Source: Plantago ovata (lineage: Eukaryota > Streptophyta > Magnoliopsida > Lamiales > Plantaginaceae). From it: DNA of 64,000 nt. The DNA lies in NCBI GenBank assembly GCA_028274465.1, contig CM051455.1:74882489-74946488 (forward strand). The letters are read 5' to 3'. Shown here piece by piece: positions 22,237 through 32,792 of the stretch. Under the pieces are notes generated by a model. It was given only the letters and a program-made list of their open reading frames with translations, was not told where the DNA came from and searched no databases. A program made the position numbers and the translations under genes. Position 1 is the stretch's first letter; each line of letters starts with the position of its first letter.

Positions 22237-22830
22237 GTTAAACAACTGCCATAACAGAGAAGAAATAAAAAACGCAGAAATTGTTTTCAGACACAGACAG
22301 AAAAACCCTAGTTCAAGCGTTACGAATTTGTAATAAGAATTCGACAAAATACGTTCATAATACATGATAATACAAGCATAAAAAACACGAAAGAAGAACA
22401 AAATCTCTATTTTGAAAGTTTTTTTCACTTACCTTGAAAATAGGTGCGCGCGATGCTCAATATGCTCCAACCCAGTCGAATGCTTCGAAATTGAACAACT
22501 ACGATGGCTTGTGGGTGTTCGTCGACCAAAATTCCGATGAATTTTGGTCGGAATATAGACGAGCTGTGACAGCAGTAAGGAGGGAGACGGGAGAGAGTAT
22601 GGAGGGAAAAGGGTGAAAATAAATGGGAAAGTGGGGAATGGGTGTATTAAAACCTAATTTGCCTAAAACAGAGATAAGGGCGTGTTTGTTTGGCACAAAC
22701 GAAAATTTGGGTTTTCTGCCGGTTAAAATAAATCCGACTATTGGGGTTGGATGTAATTCTGGGAACAAGGAGGCTTTATATGCAAAGTGGTGCAATAGGA
22801 GGGGTAGTGTATGATATTATGTCTACTTTT

Positions 22831-23239
22831 TATTATTTAGGTTGAATATACGAGTCAAACATGTATAGAGTTGATGAAAGAGGAAGATTGTAAAAAACGG
22901 AGAAATTACTACTTAGTTGTCTTCTTAATCGCTCTCACATGAAACCAATATAGTGTGAATGGGAAAATAGCATGAAAAAAAAAAACAGGTTAAAATAAGT
23001 AGTGGTGTAATCACAATTTTGACATTCTGTTCCTCGAACATTTTCGATGTATTATACATTTTTCTTATTATTCAGTCTCAGGAGCGTTCACACACTATGT
23101 GGCAAATTTTTTGAGTTATGGCAAGTTTTCAATTTATTTCTTTTGGTAAGTTTTCATTCCTCTCATTTGGTAATTTTAATTCTCCCTTCCTTAATTCCCA
23201 TAAAAACGCCCAACCCTACTAATTCATACGTTTTTTAAT
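22831..23239. other. Intergenic, AT-rich
   Basis: No gene or recognisable element between the right MULE end and the repeat block at 23240. Confidence 0.5.
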
Positions 23240-23560
23240 TAAAATGTGTTAATTAAATTCTAGGCCGAACAAATTCTTGAATTTAAAAATAAACCGTTTA
23301 TTAATTTAATGTTGAATTACAGGGTTAATTAAATTCTCGGCAACACAAATTCTAGAAATAAATTAAAATAATATATTAATTAAATTCTAGGCAAAACAAA
23401 TTCTGAAATTTAAAAATAAATAATTTTTTAATTTAAATGTTGAATTACAATATTAATTAAATTCTTAGCAACACAAATTATGGAATTAAAAAAAAAATTT
23501 AATTTAAATCATGAATTAAAATGTTAATTAAAAAGTTGTAGATATCCATAAAAAAAACTC
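23240..23560. repeat. Degenerate AT-rich tandem repeat, about 70-bp unit
   Basis: The phrase TTAATTAAATTCTxGGCxxxACAAATTCTxxAATT recurs near 23250, 23325, 23378 and 23448, and a weaker copy near 23518, separated by A/T-rich spacers with TTGAATTACA. Copies are diverged. Confidence 0.7.
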
Positions 23561-23624
23561 TTTAAATTAATTCTGGAATTGAAAAGAAAAAAAATTAAAA
23601 TAATAATATTATCCACAACAAAAA

Positions 23625-23695
23625 GTTGTGGCCAGAGAAAATTGAACCCGGGTGGTATAGATGATGTACATCACCACATTCCACTCGGCCACAAC
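23625..23695 (-). ncRNA. tRNA-like relic, 71 nt
   Basis: The minus strand reads GTTGTGGCCGAGTGG at the 5' end, a pol III A-box-like word as in Ser/Leu tRNAs, then CCCGGGTTCAATTTT (B-box-like), and closes with GGCCACAAC, which pairs with the first nine bases. The T arm does not pair properly and no good anticodon arm is visible, so it is not a functional tRNA. A tRNA-derived relic or SINE head is the best reading. Confidence 0.4.
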
Positions 23696-24010
23696 GTTTT
23701 TGTCATTTATAATTGATAACATCAAATATTGGTATTTGATTTAATGTGTTATGCTTTTAATTATATTTATTAACGATTAATTTTTTCCGTAAAAATTGCT
23801 ATAGATTGTGAATTATTAAATTACTAGTTATAACCCGTGGCTACGCCACGGTATGCAATAATATTTTGAAATATATAAATTAAAAAAAATGTAACTTCAG
23901 TATAGTAAAAAAGAAGAGAAAGTTCTGAAGATCATTAATAAAAAAAAAAAAAGTTTCATGTATATTAGAATCAAAAGTAAATACACTTATCAAATCTTTC
24001 ATACATATCT

Positions 24011-24187
24011 TCACAATTTGTAAAGAACCTCCGTGTAGACAACATTAGTAGTAGTATCAGTCGGTTCACCATGTTCATCAAGGATCAAAAGCTTTAGACC
24101 TTTCTTGCTAGTGACTCGTGCGAAGTCAACATAAAGTTGACCACGACTGAACACAGACTTTGACAAATACAAACCAACATTAGCCAA
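24011..24187 (-). pseudogene. Helitron helicase, C-terminal exon
   Basis: The frame reads NVGLYLSKSVFSRGQLYVDF, ARVTSKKGLKLLILD and TNVVYTEVLYKL, then TGA at 24013-24011. In PIF1-like helicases of plant Helitrons this is the last conserved block (VFSxGQLYVxxSRVxSxxGLK...NVVYxEV). The part expected just upstream (the Ser-Gln-Gly-Gln-Thr region) is not seen because a 159-bp insert begins at 24188. Confidence 0.8.
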
Positions 24188-24346
24188 AGACTACCCGTGG
24201 CGTTGCCACGGTATGATATAATTTTGTAAAATGTATAAATAATAAAACAAAATAGTAATATCAAATAAAAAGAAAAAAAAGGTCTCACGATTATACTATC
24301 AATAATTAAATAACAAAATGTGTAGTATGGTTCACGATTAGCCAAG
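24188..24346. mobile_element. Short insert, 159 bp, flanked by ATTAGCCAA copies
   Basis: ATTAGCCAA occurs at 24179-24187 and again at 24338-24346. Between them is CCCGTGGCGTTGCCACGG (24195-24212), almost the same hairpin as in the Helitron terminus at 23832-23850. It could be a deletion derivative of a related Helitron or another element with 9-bp duplication. The mechanism is unresolved. Confidence 0.5.
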
Positions 24347-25033
24347 AATTATCGAGTAATCATTATTTATAGTAATTGCATAACTGATTGCAATCAGAAT
24401 TCAGTAATGTACGAATGTGATAACAAAATACGTCATTGATCACTTATTCAATATAGAGTATGTCACAGGGTTCGGAAACCGAGTCAGTATTCTACAAAAG
24501 TATAACAGGGCAGGCAACTTCCACCCTTATTTTGTGATTTGGTAGACCTAGCGATGTTATTGTATTTTTCAATTCGATGGAGTACACTTCTCAATTTTTC
24601 TATATGAGATAACTTCGTATGTGCAAACTCTATTCAATGATTGCATAAAATTTATAGCAAGCGCTACAATAAATTAAAAATGAGTTTAAATAATATAACT
24701 CAAATAATTTTTTAAAGTAATAATAAACAATATTTTAAATGGTTACAATTAAGATTATTTATAATAAGATTAAATAAATAAACTAACTATTTATGAGAGT
24801 ATTTTCTAATAAAATAATTCCACACAATAGAAATTCTTGAACTACGTCAGACATAATTCGATACTGGTGCTTCTTAATATTGAACCTGTTTGTGTGATTA
24901 AAACTCAACCCTGATGCTCTTATCATATGAAAAACTCAACCGACTAAATGTTTTTTCTATTCACAATGTCATCACCACCGGGATAAATGCTATAAAAACT
25001 TATGTATTCGGTCCATTTTCAAGTAACAGTGAC

Positions 25034-25613
25034 TTAACATAAGTATTGATGTTCGACGGTCTCATTTTTCGGTGCAAGGAGGGTTCTATCATGGAAATGC
25101 ATTCCATTTCCGACATGATCTAAAATCGCATGATATGTGCTATTAACTACAGAGGCAATAGGACCAGGAGTTGTACGAATGACTATGTCATCAGGTAGTT
25201 TGAAATCCACCACATCGTTATTTGGTCCACCTTCAATGCCATCGCCAACTGTAATATTCATTTCGCAAATTCTTTTATATTTCCACATCTTTGCGGTGAT
25301 CCTCCCGTCTGCATTTAGAAATAATATAAAATCTATAAATAAATTTCTATTCACGAAAATAAAATTACATAATTAGAATTATCATATGGCTTGATAATTA
25401 ATAAATATATCATGACGTGCAACCTCATGTTCTTAGTCAACTTTTATACTTTGCATGAACCCCAAATTTTCCAAGATGAACAAAGTGAAGTATGGACAAT
25501 GTCATGTATACTTTCCTTAGGTATCACTGGCAACACTTGTCGAAAATCACCTGTAAATACCAAAACTAATCCACCAAAGAGCTCGCTTGAAGTCAAACCA
25601 TATGGACCTCTGA
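25034..25613 (-). pseudogene. Helitron helicase, middle fragment (motifs II-III region)
   Basis: The frame gives GPYGLTSSELFGGLVLVFTG, DFRQVLPVIPKESIHDIV and KLTKNMRLHVM, the block found after the Walker B region in plant Helitron helicases, broken by a TAA in ...GSCKV*KLTKNMRL. After an intron-like AT-rich stretch (25355-25420) comes GRITAKMWKYKRICEMNITV, GDGIEGGPNNDVVDFKLPDD and LLAPKNETV. Both segments align with the family in order. Inactive. Confidence 0.8.
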
Positions 25614-25968
25614 GTGAGTGTTTGCAAATGCTAAAAAAAACAGTTTCTTGCTTTTGGAGTAGTTTTTAGTGTTCTATTTAATTTACAACTTCTGCTGCAA
25701 CTTCTCTTGAAAAAAGCAGATAACCGCCATAATCTAAGAAGTAAGTAAATAGATGTTTCTACCTTCTTTTAGCAATTTGTAATTCTTTTTAACTAACAAA
25801 AATTGCTTTAGTTGAATTTTCCAAACATATAGCTTCTACTTTTGTGACGATAAGCTGCTTTTAGACTAAAATGTCAAACACCCACCACTTTTGATTAAAA
25901 TCAACTTTTTCTATCTTTTATCAAAAGTAGGTCAAAATTACTTTCTAAAATCATTTGCAAACACACAC
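25614..25968. mobile_element. MITE, 355 bp, splitting the Helitron helicase exon
   Basis: The inverted ends are GTGAGTGTTTGCAAATG (left) and GTGTGTGTTTGCAAATG (complement of right). Flanking trinucleotides TGA (25611-25613) and TAA (25969-25971) suggest a 3-bp TNA duplication with one later change, as in PIF/Harbinger-type MITEs. The interior is non-coding. Helicase coding stops at one edge and resumes at the other. Confidence 0.7.
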
Positions 25969-25971
25969 TAA

Positions 25972-26290
25972 GTACATCTTTAAGAATTCTATCCAGAGCT
26001 TCAAAATAGAATTCAATTATAATAGGGGTCTCATCCCATATAATGGGTTTAGTGAAAATTCTACTAGAAATAGTTGTCTCACCAACTTCCAATGGAATGT
26101 TGAATCGAGAATGAGCAGTACGACCTTTAGCTAGGGAAAATAAGGAAGACGGTACCAATGGAAGCAACATGAAGAACAATATCACGTCTTCCATGTAGAG
26201 CTGAGCACAATGTGTTCCAAAGGAACGTCTTACCTGTGCCACCCGAAAAGTACCCCACCACTACTTGATGCTATGACATCCATGATTTCA
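25972..26290 (-). pseudogene. Helitron helicase, Walker A fragment
   Basis: The minus-strand frames contain GYFSGGTGKTFLWNTLCSAL (P-loop GGTGKT), then AHSRFNIPLEVGETTIS and IIWDETPIIIEFYFEALDRI, the standard order in the PIF1-like helicase of Helitrons (motifs I, Ia and II). A frameshift separates the P-loop from the next block near 26150. This is the 5'-most recognisable part. Confidence 0.8.
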
Positions 26291-26480
26291 TGGTAAATGT
26301 TCTTTTAATATTCACCAGCACATCAAACATGGACATAGCTGTGAGTGTTGAGATTGCATATGATCAACATCATAAGACAATTCTTCTCATCAATTGTCTA
26401 GCCTGTATTTGGGTCGTAGTCAACATAGAGTATCTCACAAATGTTCTACTCTATTCCCCATCAGATGAGAAATGAATTAA

Positions 26481-28050
26481 GTACTAAACTTCTAGCAAGA
26501 TGGATTGGTTTAGAGGTGCATTGTAGGGGGGGGGGGGGGGAAATTAAAAATATACTCCAAAGTAAGACACTACCATTTTATATATTAGACAATCACTATA
26601 TCCAACGTATTCACTATATGATGATCTACTTATCCAATAATATATCATCCGATTAATTTTGTGATTAGATTTGTCTGATGAGTTGAAATGGTTAGACTGG
26701 TATGGACATGTGTCCCAACCATATTATTATAATAAAAAAATATTTTATAAGAAAAACAATTGAAGATGACAAGTAAAATTCGAGCATAATGTTTGGGCGT
26801 GAAGGTGGACAATTGTAGAGTTAGAGATTTTGTTCTTCCCAAATTCTTCTACTCCATGATGTTAACTCTCTTCTTTCTTTCTTTCTTTCTTTTTTTTTTT
26901 CCTTCTTTATTTTGATTCTCCAATTCTCCTACTATTTTTTATTTTTACATTTTAATCAAGATTAACATGGGGAGACATGTATCCTCACATATTATATAAT
27001 TATTTTTTAAAATTTATCTTTACATTGCTTGAAAAAAAATATCAGATTAATCAACATGCTGACGTTTATCCATCCGATACAACCATTTCGTTGCGTGAAA
27101 CTCACCTAATAAATTTGATTAAAAAATCACCACAGTATTTAAATCAGAGAGATAGCCCTCATACAAATTGGACCATCCATTGTCTAGTATATAAATCAGA
27201 TAGGTAAACACCATCTAGTATATAAATTGGACACAACTATTATCCAGTATAACAATCGACGGTGTCTCACTCTTAGCTTCTATTTTTATATTTTGTCCCT
27301 TGCATTATATTCACGTGTATTACTTTCTTGAGTTAAGAAAAAAAAACTAAATTTATGGTTCTAAGTTGTAACAATAAAAGGTGGGAACCAATTTTAAAAA
27401 GAATTAAAAATCTAAATAATAATCCATCCAGTCAAAAACTTCTTATTTTTTCATTTTAGGCGTTCCATCAGAAACTTCTCATTCAAAAAATTAAAATATT
27501 TATTAGCTTGTCTTGGAAGTTGGAAAATAATAAAATAAAATTAAATCGAAATGAACTGTGAGATATGTTATCATGAAGGTCTAAGAGTAGAGAAATATTG
27601 TCCAAGTTGTTGCAATTGTTTGATGAATCACCTTTATGATATTAAATTCTACGGTGAATCCTTGATTTCATAAATTAAGAGCAACAAAACCTTTAACAAC
27701 TTTCGGGTTCTTTACAACCTTTTACCTTGTCCAAGCAATAATAGTTCCTCAACAGTTTCTTACAACAATACCCAACAACCTACCTATGTTTAAGAAATGC
27801 ATCAAAATTTACCTCTGTCTATTCCATGTTACTTTCAATTCCAGATGTGATTTATTTTCTTTATATATGTTCAGTCCGGTTCTTCGCTTACAACAAATTT
27901 CTGATTATGGCATAGACCGAGATAATTATCATGAAAAGTAAAATTTGCAAATTTTTTGAAAAAATATGAGCTTCGCTTTCATAATTAAGCCATCACCGTC
28001 TAAGCTACACTGATAAGAAACACTCTAGACTCCCACCTCGACTCTGTCCT
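26481..28050. other. Unassigned AT-rich region
   Basis: No gene recognised. Simple-sequence items are a run of G at 26526-26541 and a CTTT-rich tract at 26870-26905. Short repeats of CTAGTATATAAAT / CCAGTATAACAAT occur near 27180-27255. Confidence 0.5.
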
Positions 28051-28163
28051 GATGTTTGGTAGTGGGTTTTGAGAATGAATTTTTGATTTTGTAGTGTAAA
28101 TTTACACTTCAAAGTCACTTGAGAATAAAAAATCCACCTCCAAAATTCACTCCCAAACACTCT
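28051..28163. mobile_element. Small foldback MITE
   Basis: The left end TGTTTGGTAGTGGGTTTTGAG pairs with the complement of the right end, TGTTTGGGAGTGAATTTTGGAG. The centre is the palindrome GTGTAAATTTACAC. About 110 bp, non-coding. Superfamily and TSD not resolved. Confidence 0.65.
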
Positions 28164-28978
28164 AATATATCACCCAATGCACTCCAAATCCACTTTAAAG
28201 TCATTCCAATGTATATATTGATTTTTTTATTACACTTTTGAGTTGTGTGTGAAGTGCAAGCCATGTAATATATGTAGTTCAACTCCAAGGCATGTGTCAT
28301 GAATAAAAGGGATTATGTCAAAGCTACAAATAAACTTGTATCATGAATGTGAGGGCAAAAAGAAAAAGAAAAAGAATCCGGGACCAATTTACAACAATTG
28401 TAATAAACAATTGAATGAAAAACAATCAAATCTTATATCATTGGAATATAGAACAAATTTGGTAAAAGAAGAAGAAGAAGAAAAATATAGAACAAATTAG
28501 TTCTCTATACAAAACTCAAACTACTAGACTTTTGATGGCAAACCATTGCATCTTTTTTCTTGCAAACAATCCAGATCTCGTCTAATAAACTTGAAAAAAA
28601 ATATAGAATAAAAACAGAGCTAGTAAGCGTTGTTGCTTCATCAATTTAGCAATTCATAGTTGCCAAAAACACTCATCCAATAACCGCAAGGCATGAATAA
28701 AAGCTAAACAATCCTCTTCAATAATTACGTTCTTCTATCCCATTTGAACATCTATATGGTACAATAGAGCGGATCTGTACCCACCATACATGCGCGCAAG
28801 TGTCTTGAACGGTGGAATCAAAATTTATTTTAACAAATTGAGCAGTTGGAGAGCACCATTGGGTAGCAGCTTGTTCCGGTGGTTGAGGCGGGTTGAACGG
28901 AATCCTAGATGTGGTGTGGCAGCGCAGATAGTTGAGCTCAGACTAAACCGATCCTAGTGAGGTCATAGTTGAGGCTGC
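28164..28978. other. Unassigned intergenic region
   Basis: No gene or repeat recognised. Contains short A-rich and GAAGAA tracts at 28355-28490. Confidence 0.4.
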
Positions 28979-28983
28979 ATGGT

Positions 28984-30188
28984 TGATGAACGAGATTGTC
29001 AGACTCAATTAATTAAATAAATTTGTTTTTAGCCAAAGGCAATTCACAACTACAACGAAAACCAAGGCACGTAGTGTAGAAGTAAAATAACCTCGAGTGT
29101 CGATCTCTAAGGACTATAACTAGCTTTATCAAATTTAACTTAAACTATAAATTAGAAATCAAACAAAGCACATATTTTTCTTATCAATATGATGGAAGTC
29201 AGTGATAGTATGGTCATTCAAAGCAACGGGTAATAATCATGCATGAAGTACTTGAAGTTTGTATAGAGATCTATGATCATGAATTGTCCTACGTGTTCCT
29301 TTCAATTCAACACTACGAAGATAGATGGCTTAGATAGATCAAAGAAATAAAACAATAAATCAAGTCTTAAACGCGCGAAGCCACTCATGCATAATCAAGA
29401 ACCCTAGCTAAGAAATCACATACTATCACCAACGATAGATTTAGCTACTCATATTGCAATCAACAAGAATCAAAGCAAGATTGAATGAAAACATGTTGAA
29501 TGAAATAAATAAAAGCAGAAAAATTGTGAGATACAAGTTACCAACGAAGGTTGTCAATCTCCGATGAATTGCTAACTCACAAGCAAGAATTGAAAATCAA
29601 AGATGTCCAATCTCTATGCTAAAGCTTCCAAATCAATAAGAAAAATAGTCTTCTAAGCTACTAATTCCCAGAACAGGCTCTGGAGAATTTGTCTCTCAAA
29701 ATAATGTGAAAAGGTCTGCAAAACGTAAAAAAATAGGCAAACTATATATAGATGTCGGAAACTCCCAGGCGAACCGCCCCAGGTGCCGGGCGATTCGCCT
29801 GGTGTGGGGCTAATCGCCCCACGTCCCAGGCGGTTCGCCTGGGACATCCAGACTGGCGAGAGCGAGTTTTTTGGTCTTCTTTTCCTGTTCGGACTCGAAT
29901 TTTGGCTTCTAGTGACCTTTAAACCTTGAAACTCGTCCCCTAGGCCTCAAATCTCATCCGGAACCTTCTAGATACACCACGAATGTCCTCGAAACACCAA
30001 AACTTTGACCTCTTCATCAATATTGCCCATAAACATACGTTTTTTTACCTAAAACCTGAAAAATACAAAGAAAAGGGAAACGTGACACTATTCTAATAAA
30101 ATGCACTAAAATATAAGCTAAATTAACCTAGAGGATAGCTAAATTTGTGAAAAAGACTCGAATGAAAGTGTAAAATACACGCTCATCA
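28984..30188 (-). mobile_element. Solo LTR of an Athila-like Gypsy element, 1205 bp
   Basis: Ends TGATGAACGAG (left) and GCTCATCA (right). The target duplication ATGGT lies on both sides (28979-28983 and 30189-30193). The minus strand starts TGATGAGCGTGTATTTTACACTTTC, the same start as the LTRs at 37753 and 63276. It holds a TATA box on the minus strand (29743-29751) and, just upstream of it, a cluster of GC-rich hairpins (29764-29845). No internal sequence, so it is a recombination product. Confidence 0.9.
29764..29845 (-). repeat. GC hairpin array upstream of the LTR TATA box
   Basis: Several short hairpins with core GGCG-NTT-CGCC: the longest is 10 bp each side around GTT at 29823-29845 (GTCCCAGGCG / CGCCTGGGAC). 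Others are GGGGCTAATCGCCCC and an outer pair CCAGGCGAA / TTCGCCTGG. They lie 12 to 100 bp upstream of TATATATAG on the minus strand. Confidence 0.8.
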
Positions 30189-30460
30189 ATGGTGTTCAAA
30201 TAAGAAGAATCCATATTAAGATACAAAAGAACATCAACAACATACTACTGGCCAAAATAAGTACGAAAGAAAGAAAGAAAATAATCATAAACAGACAAAG
30301 TGATCGATTAACAAAAATGTTTAAAAATATTGAAAAATTATATAACACATTACCTTCGAAGTGAAAAAATGAACAAACTTCCCATGTCCTTCCAAGGGAA
30401 GGGGGAGGTGGAGAAGATTACAGGTAATATCCGACGATCATAAAGTTCGATGATACCTGC

Positions 30461-30782
30461 CAGGGGCGAAGCCAAGACAATTCGTTAGAGGGGGCAACTT
30501 TTTTAATAGTCTTTTAATGAATACATATTAAATTGTATAACTACATTTTATATGGTTCTTGTTCTATTATACAAATGAAATATGTTGAGATGATTGACCT
30601 TTTAAATTTCAATCTACAAACAATCAAAAGTATAAAGAGTTATTAGTGATTATAGACTTGAAGAGGGGGCAAAATAAAAATTTAGACGGGGCAAATTGAT
30701 AAAATTATAAATTTCTAAGTAAAAAACTAGAATTTGAGTGAGGGCAATTGCCCTCACTTGGCTACTACTGGCGTCGCCCCTG
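30461..30782. mobile_element. hAT-like MITE, 322 bp
   Basis: Terminal inverted repeats CAGGGGCGAAGCCA and, on the complement of the right end, CAGGGGCGACGCCA. Flanking 8-bp duplication ATACCTGC (30453-30460) against ATACCTGT (30783-30790), one mismatch. An 8-bp duplication with CAGGGGC ends is hAT-like. No coding capacity. Confidence 0.8.
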
Positions 30783-30790
30783 ATACCTGT

Positions 30791-31467
30791 AACAAAAAAA
30801 ATAATTAAAATTTCACAACAATAAAATAACAAATTAAATATTTTGTTATATAAGCGATTCCAAACATAAAATATTATAATTGTATCACAATAATACATGT
30901 AAGAATGAACGATATAGAATCGACTAAAAGACTGTCCCCGCAAGTTGTTAAGTACTTGTAAACGGCGTCAGTGGTAAACAAAATTAAAACGACATTGTTA
31001 TTGGTAATGTAAGTCGGTTGTACAATATCATCAAGAAGATAAAATATGGAACTTACCTGTCTTATAGTATCAAGCGAGTAAGTTCCATATATGGAGCGTT
31101 TGATAGCCCTATTAGTCGTGCCAACTTACCCCATTCGACTTGGTATTAGAAAGTAAAAATATTAAAAATGTACCGTATTTGTATTATTTCTTTATTATAC
31201 AAATGTCAACTTTTAGCAAATTTCATGTACTAACTATTGCACCTGCCCACATAATTTTGATTATACAGTACAATTATATTATTTCTATTATATTTTACTC
31301 TAATTTCTTAAGAACCATGAAAACTCAATTAGGTTAACTTTGTAACGGAGCGGAAATAGTAATGTGAATGTTGTTGTGCTTTCTGCATATTGAAGAGTGT
31401 ACACTTCACTACTACCTTGAATGTCTGGTCTCGAAATCAATTTTGTCCAAATAATTATATATATTCT
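30791..31467. other. Unassigned intergenic region
   Basis: AT-rich with no gene or recognisable element. Confidence 0.4.
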
Positions 31468-31476
31468 TATTTTATA

Positions 31477-32471
31477 GAGAAAATTACATCTACCTCCCTC
31501 ACAGGAGCCTCTAATCACAAAAGTTCCCTCGCTAGTCTAACAATTACATGTAGCCCCTTTTTCAGTCGAGCCCGTTGACCAGCTTATTCCGCCCTTGTTT
31601 ATTTTTGCAAACCAAACGCGGTCTTAATCCATCCTTTTTTTTATTTTCTTTATTTCTTCTCCAAACCTCCGGTACCAGAATCCGATCTCCGGTACCGGAG
31701 TGCATCTCCCGTCGAAGCTTGTAGCAAGCTCCGATCGGAGCAGCAGCAAGCTCTAATCTGGAGCTTGCTGCTGGCTCCAAATCGGAGCTTGCTGCAAGCT
31801 CCAGATCGGAGCTTGCTACCTCCGATTTGGAGCTTGCAGCAAGCTCCTCCGATCGGAGCAGCAGCAAGCTCCGATCTGGAGCTTGCAGTAAGCTCCGGCC
31901 GGAGCTGCTGCTCCAGATCGGAGACAGCTCTGTCTCCGATTTGGAGCAGCAAGCTCCGATCTGGAGCTTGCTGTAAGCTCCGACCGGAGCTGCTGCTCCA
32001 GATCGGAGACAGCTCTATCTCCGATCTGGAGGCCGGATTCCGGTACCGGAATCCGGTACCTTTGAAGAAAAAGAAGATGAAAAAAAAAATATTAAAAAAA
32101 ATTAAAATTTGGGACATGTTTTGAATTTTAAATTTGTGGGGATTTACTGTACAATAATATTTGAGACCTTTTTACAATTTAAATAAGTTATGTGGGTATA
32201 TTTTATATTAATAAGTGTTAATATTGTGGAATAGAAAAGTTTTGAGGCAAATGTGTAATAAACATAAATTTAGGTTGTTTGGGCTTTATTGAAATCTGAT
32301 AATTATGCAGGGGCAAAATTGTACTTTCCAGACTTTAATTCGGGAAAAGTCAAGATCGTGGGCCTATATGTAATTGTTTCAATCTAACAGGGAAAGTTAT
32401 GTAATTGTTGATCTAAGGAGGTAACATCCGTAATTGATGAATCTAACAGGGGGTCTGTATGTAATTCGCCC
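31477..32471. mobile_element. Non-autonomous MULE-like element, 995 bp, with palindromic GC core
   Basis: Flanked by the 9-bp direct repeat TATTTTATA (31468-31476 and 32472-32480), the size expected for Mutator-like transposition. Its ends carry related inverted sequence built from AATTACAT-N-CCCCT words: the left has AATTACATCTACCTCCC and CAATTACATGTAGCCCC, and the complement of the right has AATTACATACAGACCCCC and CAATTACATATAGGCCC. These resemble the ends of the large MULE at 14.98-22.83 kb, which may have mobilised it. No transposase. The centre is filled with palindromes. Confidence 0.8.
31690..32062. repeat. Dense GC-rich palindromic minisatellite inside the MULE-like element
   Basis: Variants of GAGCTTGC(A/T)GCAAGCTC, AGCTCCGATCGGAGC and ATCGGAGACAGCTCTGTCTCC recur in both orientations. 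A perfect 24-bp palindrome centred on CCGGTACCGG lies at 32033-32056, with a related CCGGTACC pair at the left edge (31670-31700). Both strands have open frames rich in Ser, Leu, Gln and Arg because the repeat lacks stops; these are not considered genes. Confidence 0.85.
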
Positions 32472-32792
32472 TATTTTATAATAATGTTTTGTGAAAAATA
32501 GTTGGGCTACAGGTGAAAGAGTTATACAACTTGAACCTTGAGTGGAGTTAAAAAAACTTGAACCTTGAGTTGGTTATAAATAATAAAATCAATACAAATA
32601 ATTATGATATCACCCAAAGGCAAGGACGTACAACTCAAACGACCATCTCTTTTGACGTTTATAGTTATATACATAAGATGGTTTTAATGTATTTTCATCG
32701 GCTTTGAGAAGCATTCTTTTGAGTTAATTTAAAATTTTTTGTTGTTGTCGATCATCTTGAGTTGGAAACTCCAACATATAACAGATGTACGT

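Larger units (their letters stand above)
14980..22830 (-). mobile_element. Autonomous MULE (Mutator-like), decayed, with nested solo LTR
   Basis: Contains a complete but broken MuDR-like transposase gene on the minus strand (15618-22236). Its two ends are inverted relatives. The left end (about 14980-15165) has the order ACCCCTCGTTACTCCCAAG, CCTTGTTGTTCGA, TTACATACAACCCC. The complement of the right end (about 22680-22830) has ACCCCTCCTATTGCACCAC, CCTCCTTGTTCCCAG, TTACATCCAACCCC. The exact ends and the expected 9-bp duplication could not be fixed, so the limits are approximate. A retrotransposon LTR (18970-21666) interrupts it. Confidence 0.8.
23821..26480 (-). mobile_element. Helitron relic with helicase fragments and hairpin 3' terminus
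   Basis: Minus-strand coding pieces match the PIF1-type helicase of plant Helitron Rep/Hel proteins, in the correct order from 26290 down to 24011. About 160 bp after the helicase stop, the strand reads CCGTGGCGTAGCCACGG (a hairpin) followed by GTTATAACTAG and then T, which fits a Helitron 3' end (hairpin, then CTAG, insertion before T). The 5' end and Rep domain were not found; sequence beyond 26480 is unrecognised. Two later insertions (24188-24346 and 25614-25968) split the coding sequence. Confidence 0.7.

Noticed and set aside
23625..23695. Functional tRNA gene
   Set aside because: No proper T arm or anticodon arm; only the terminal stem and box-like words are present.
31562..32124. Long overlapping open frames on both strands
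   Set aside because: The palindromic GC repeat simply lacks stop codons in several frames; the products are repetitive Ser/Leu/Arg strings.
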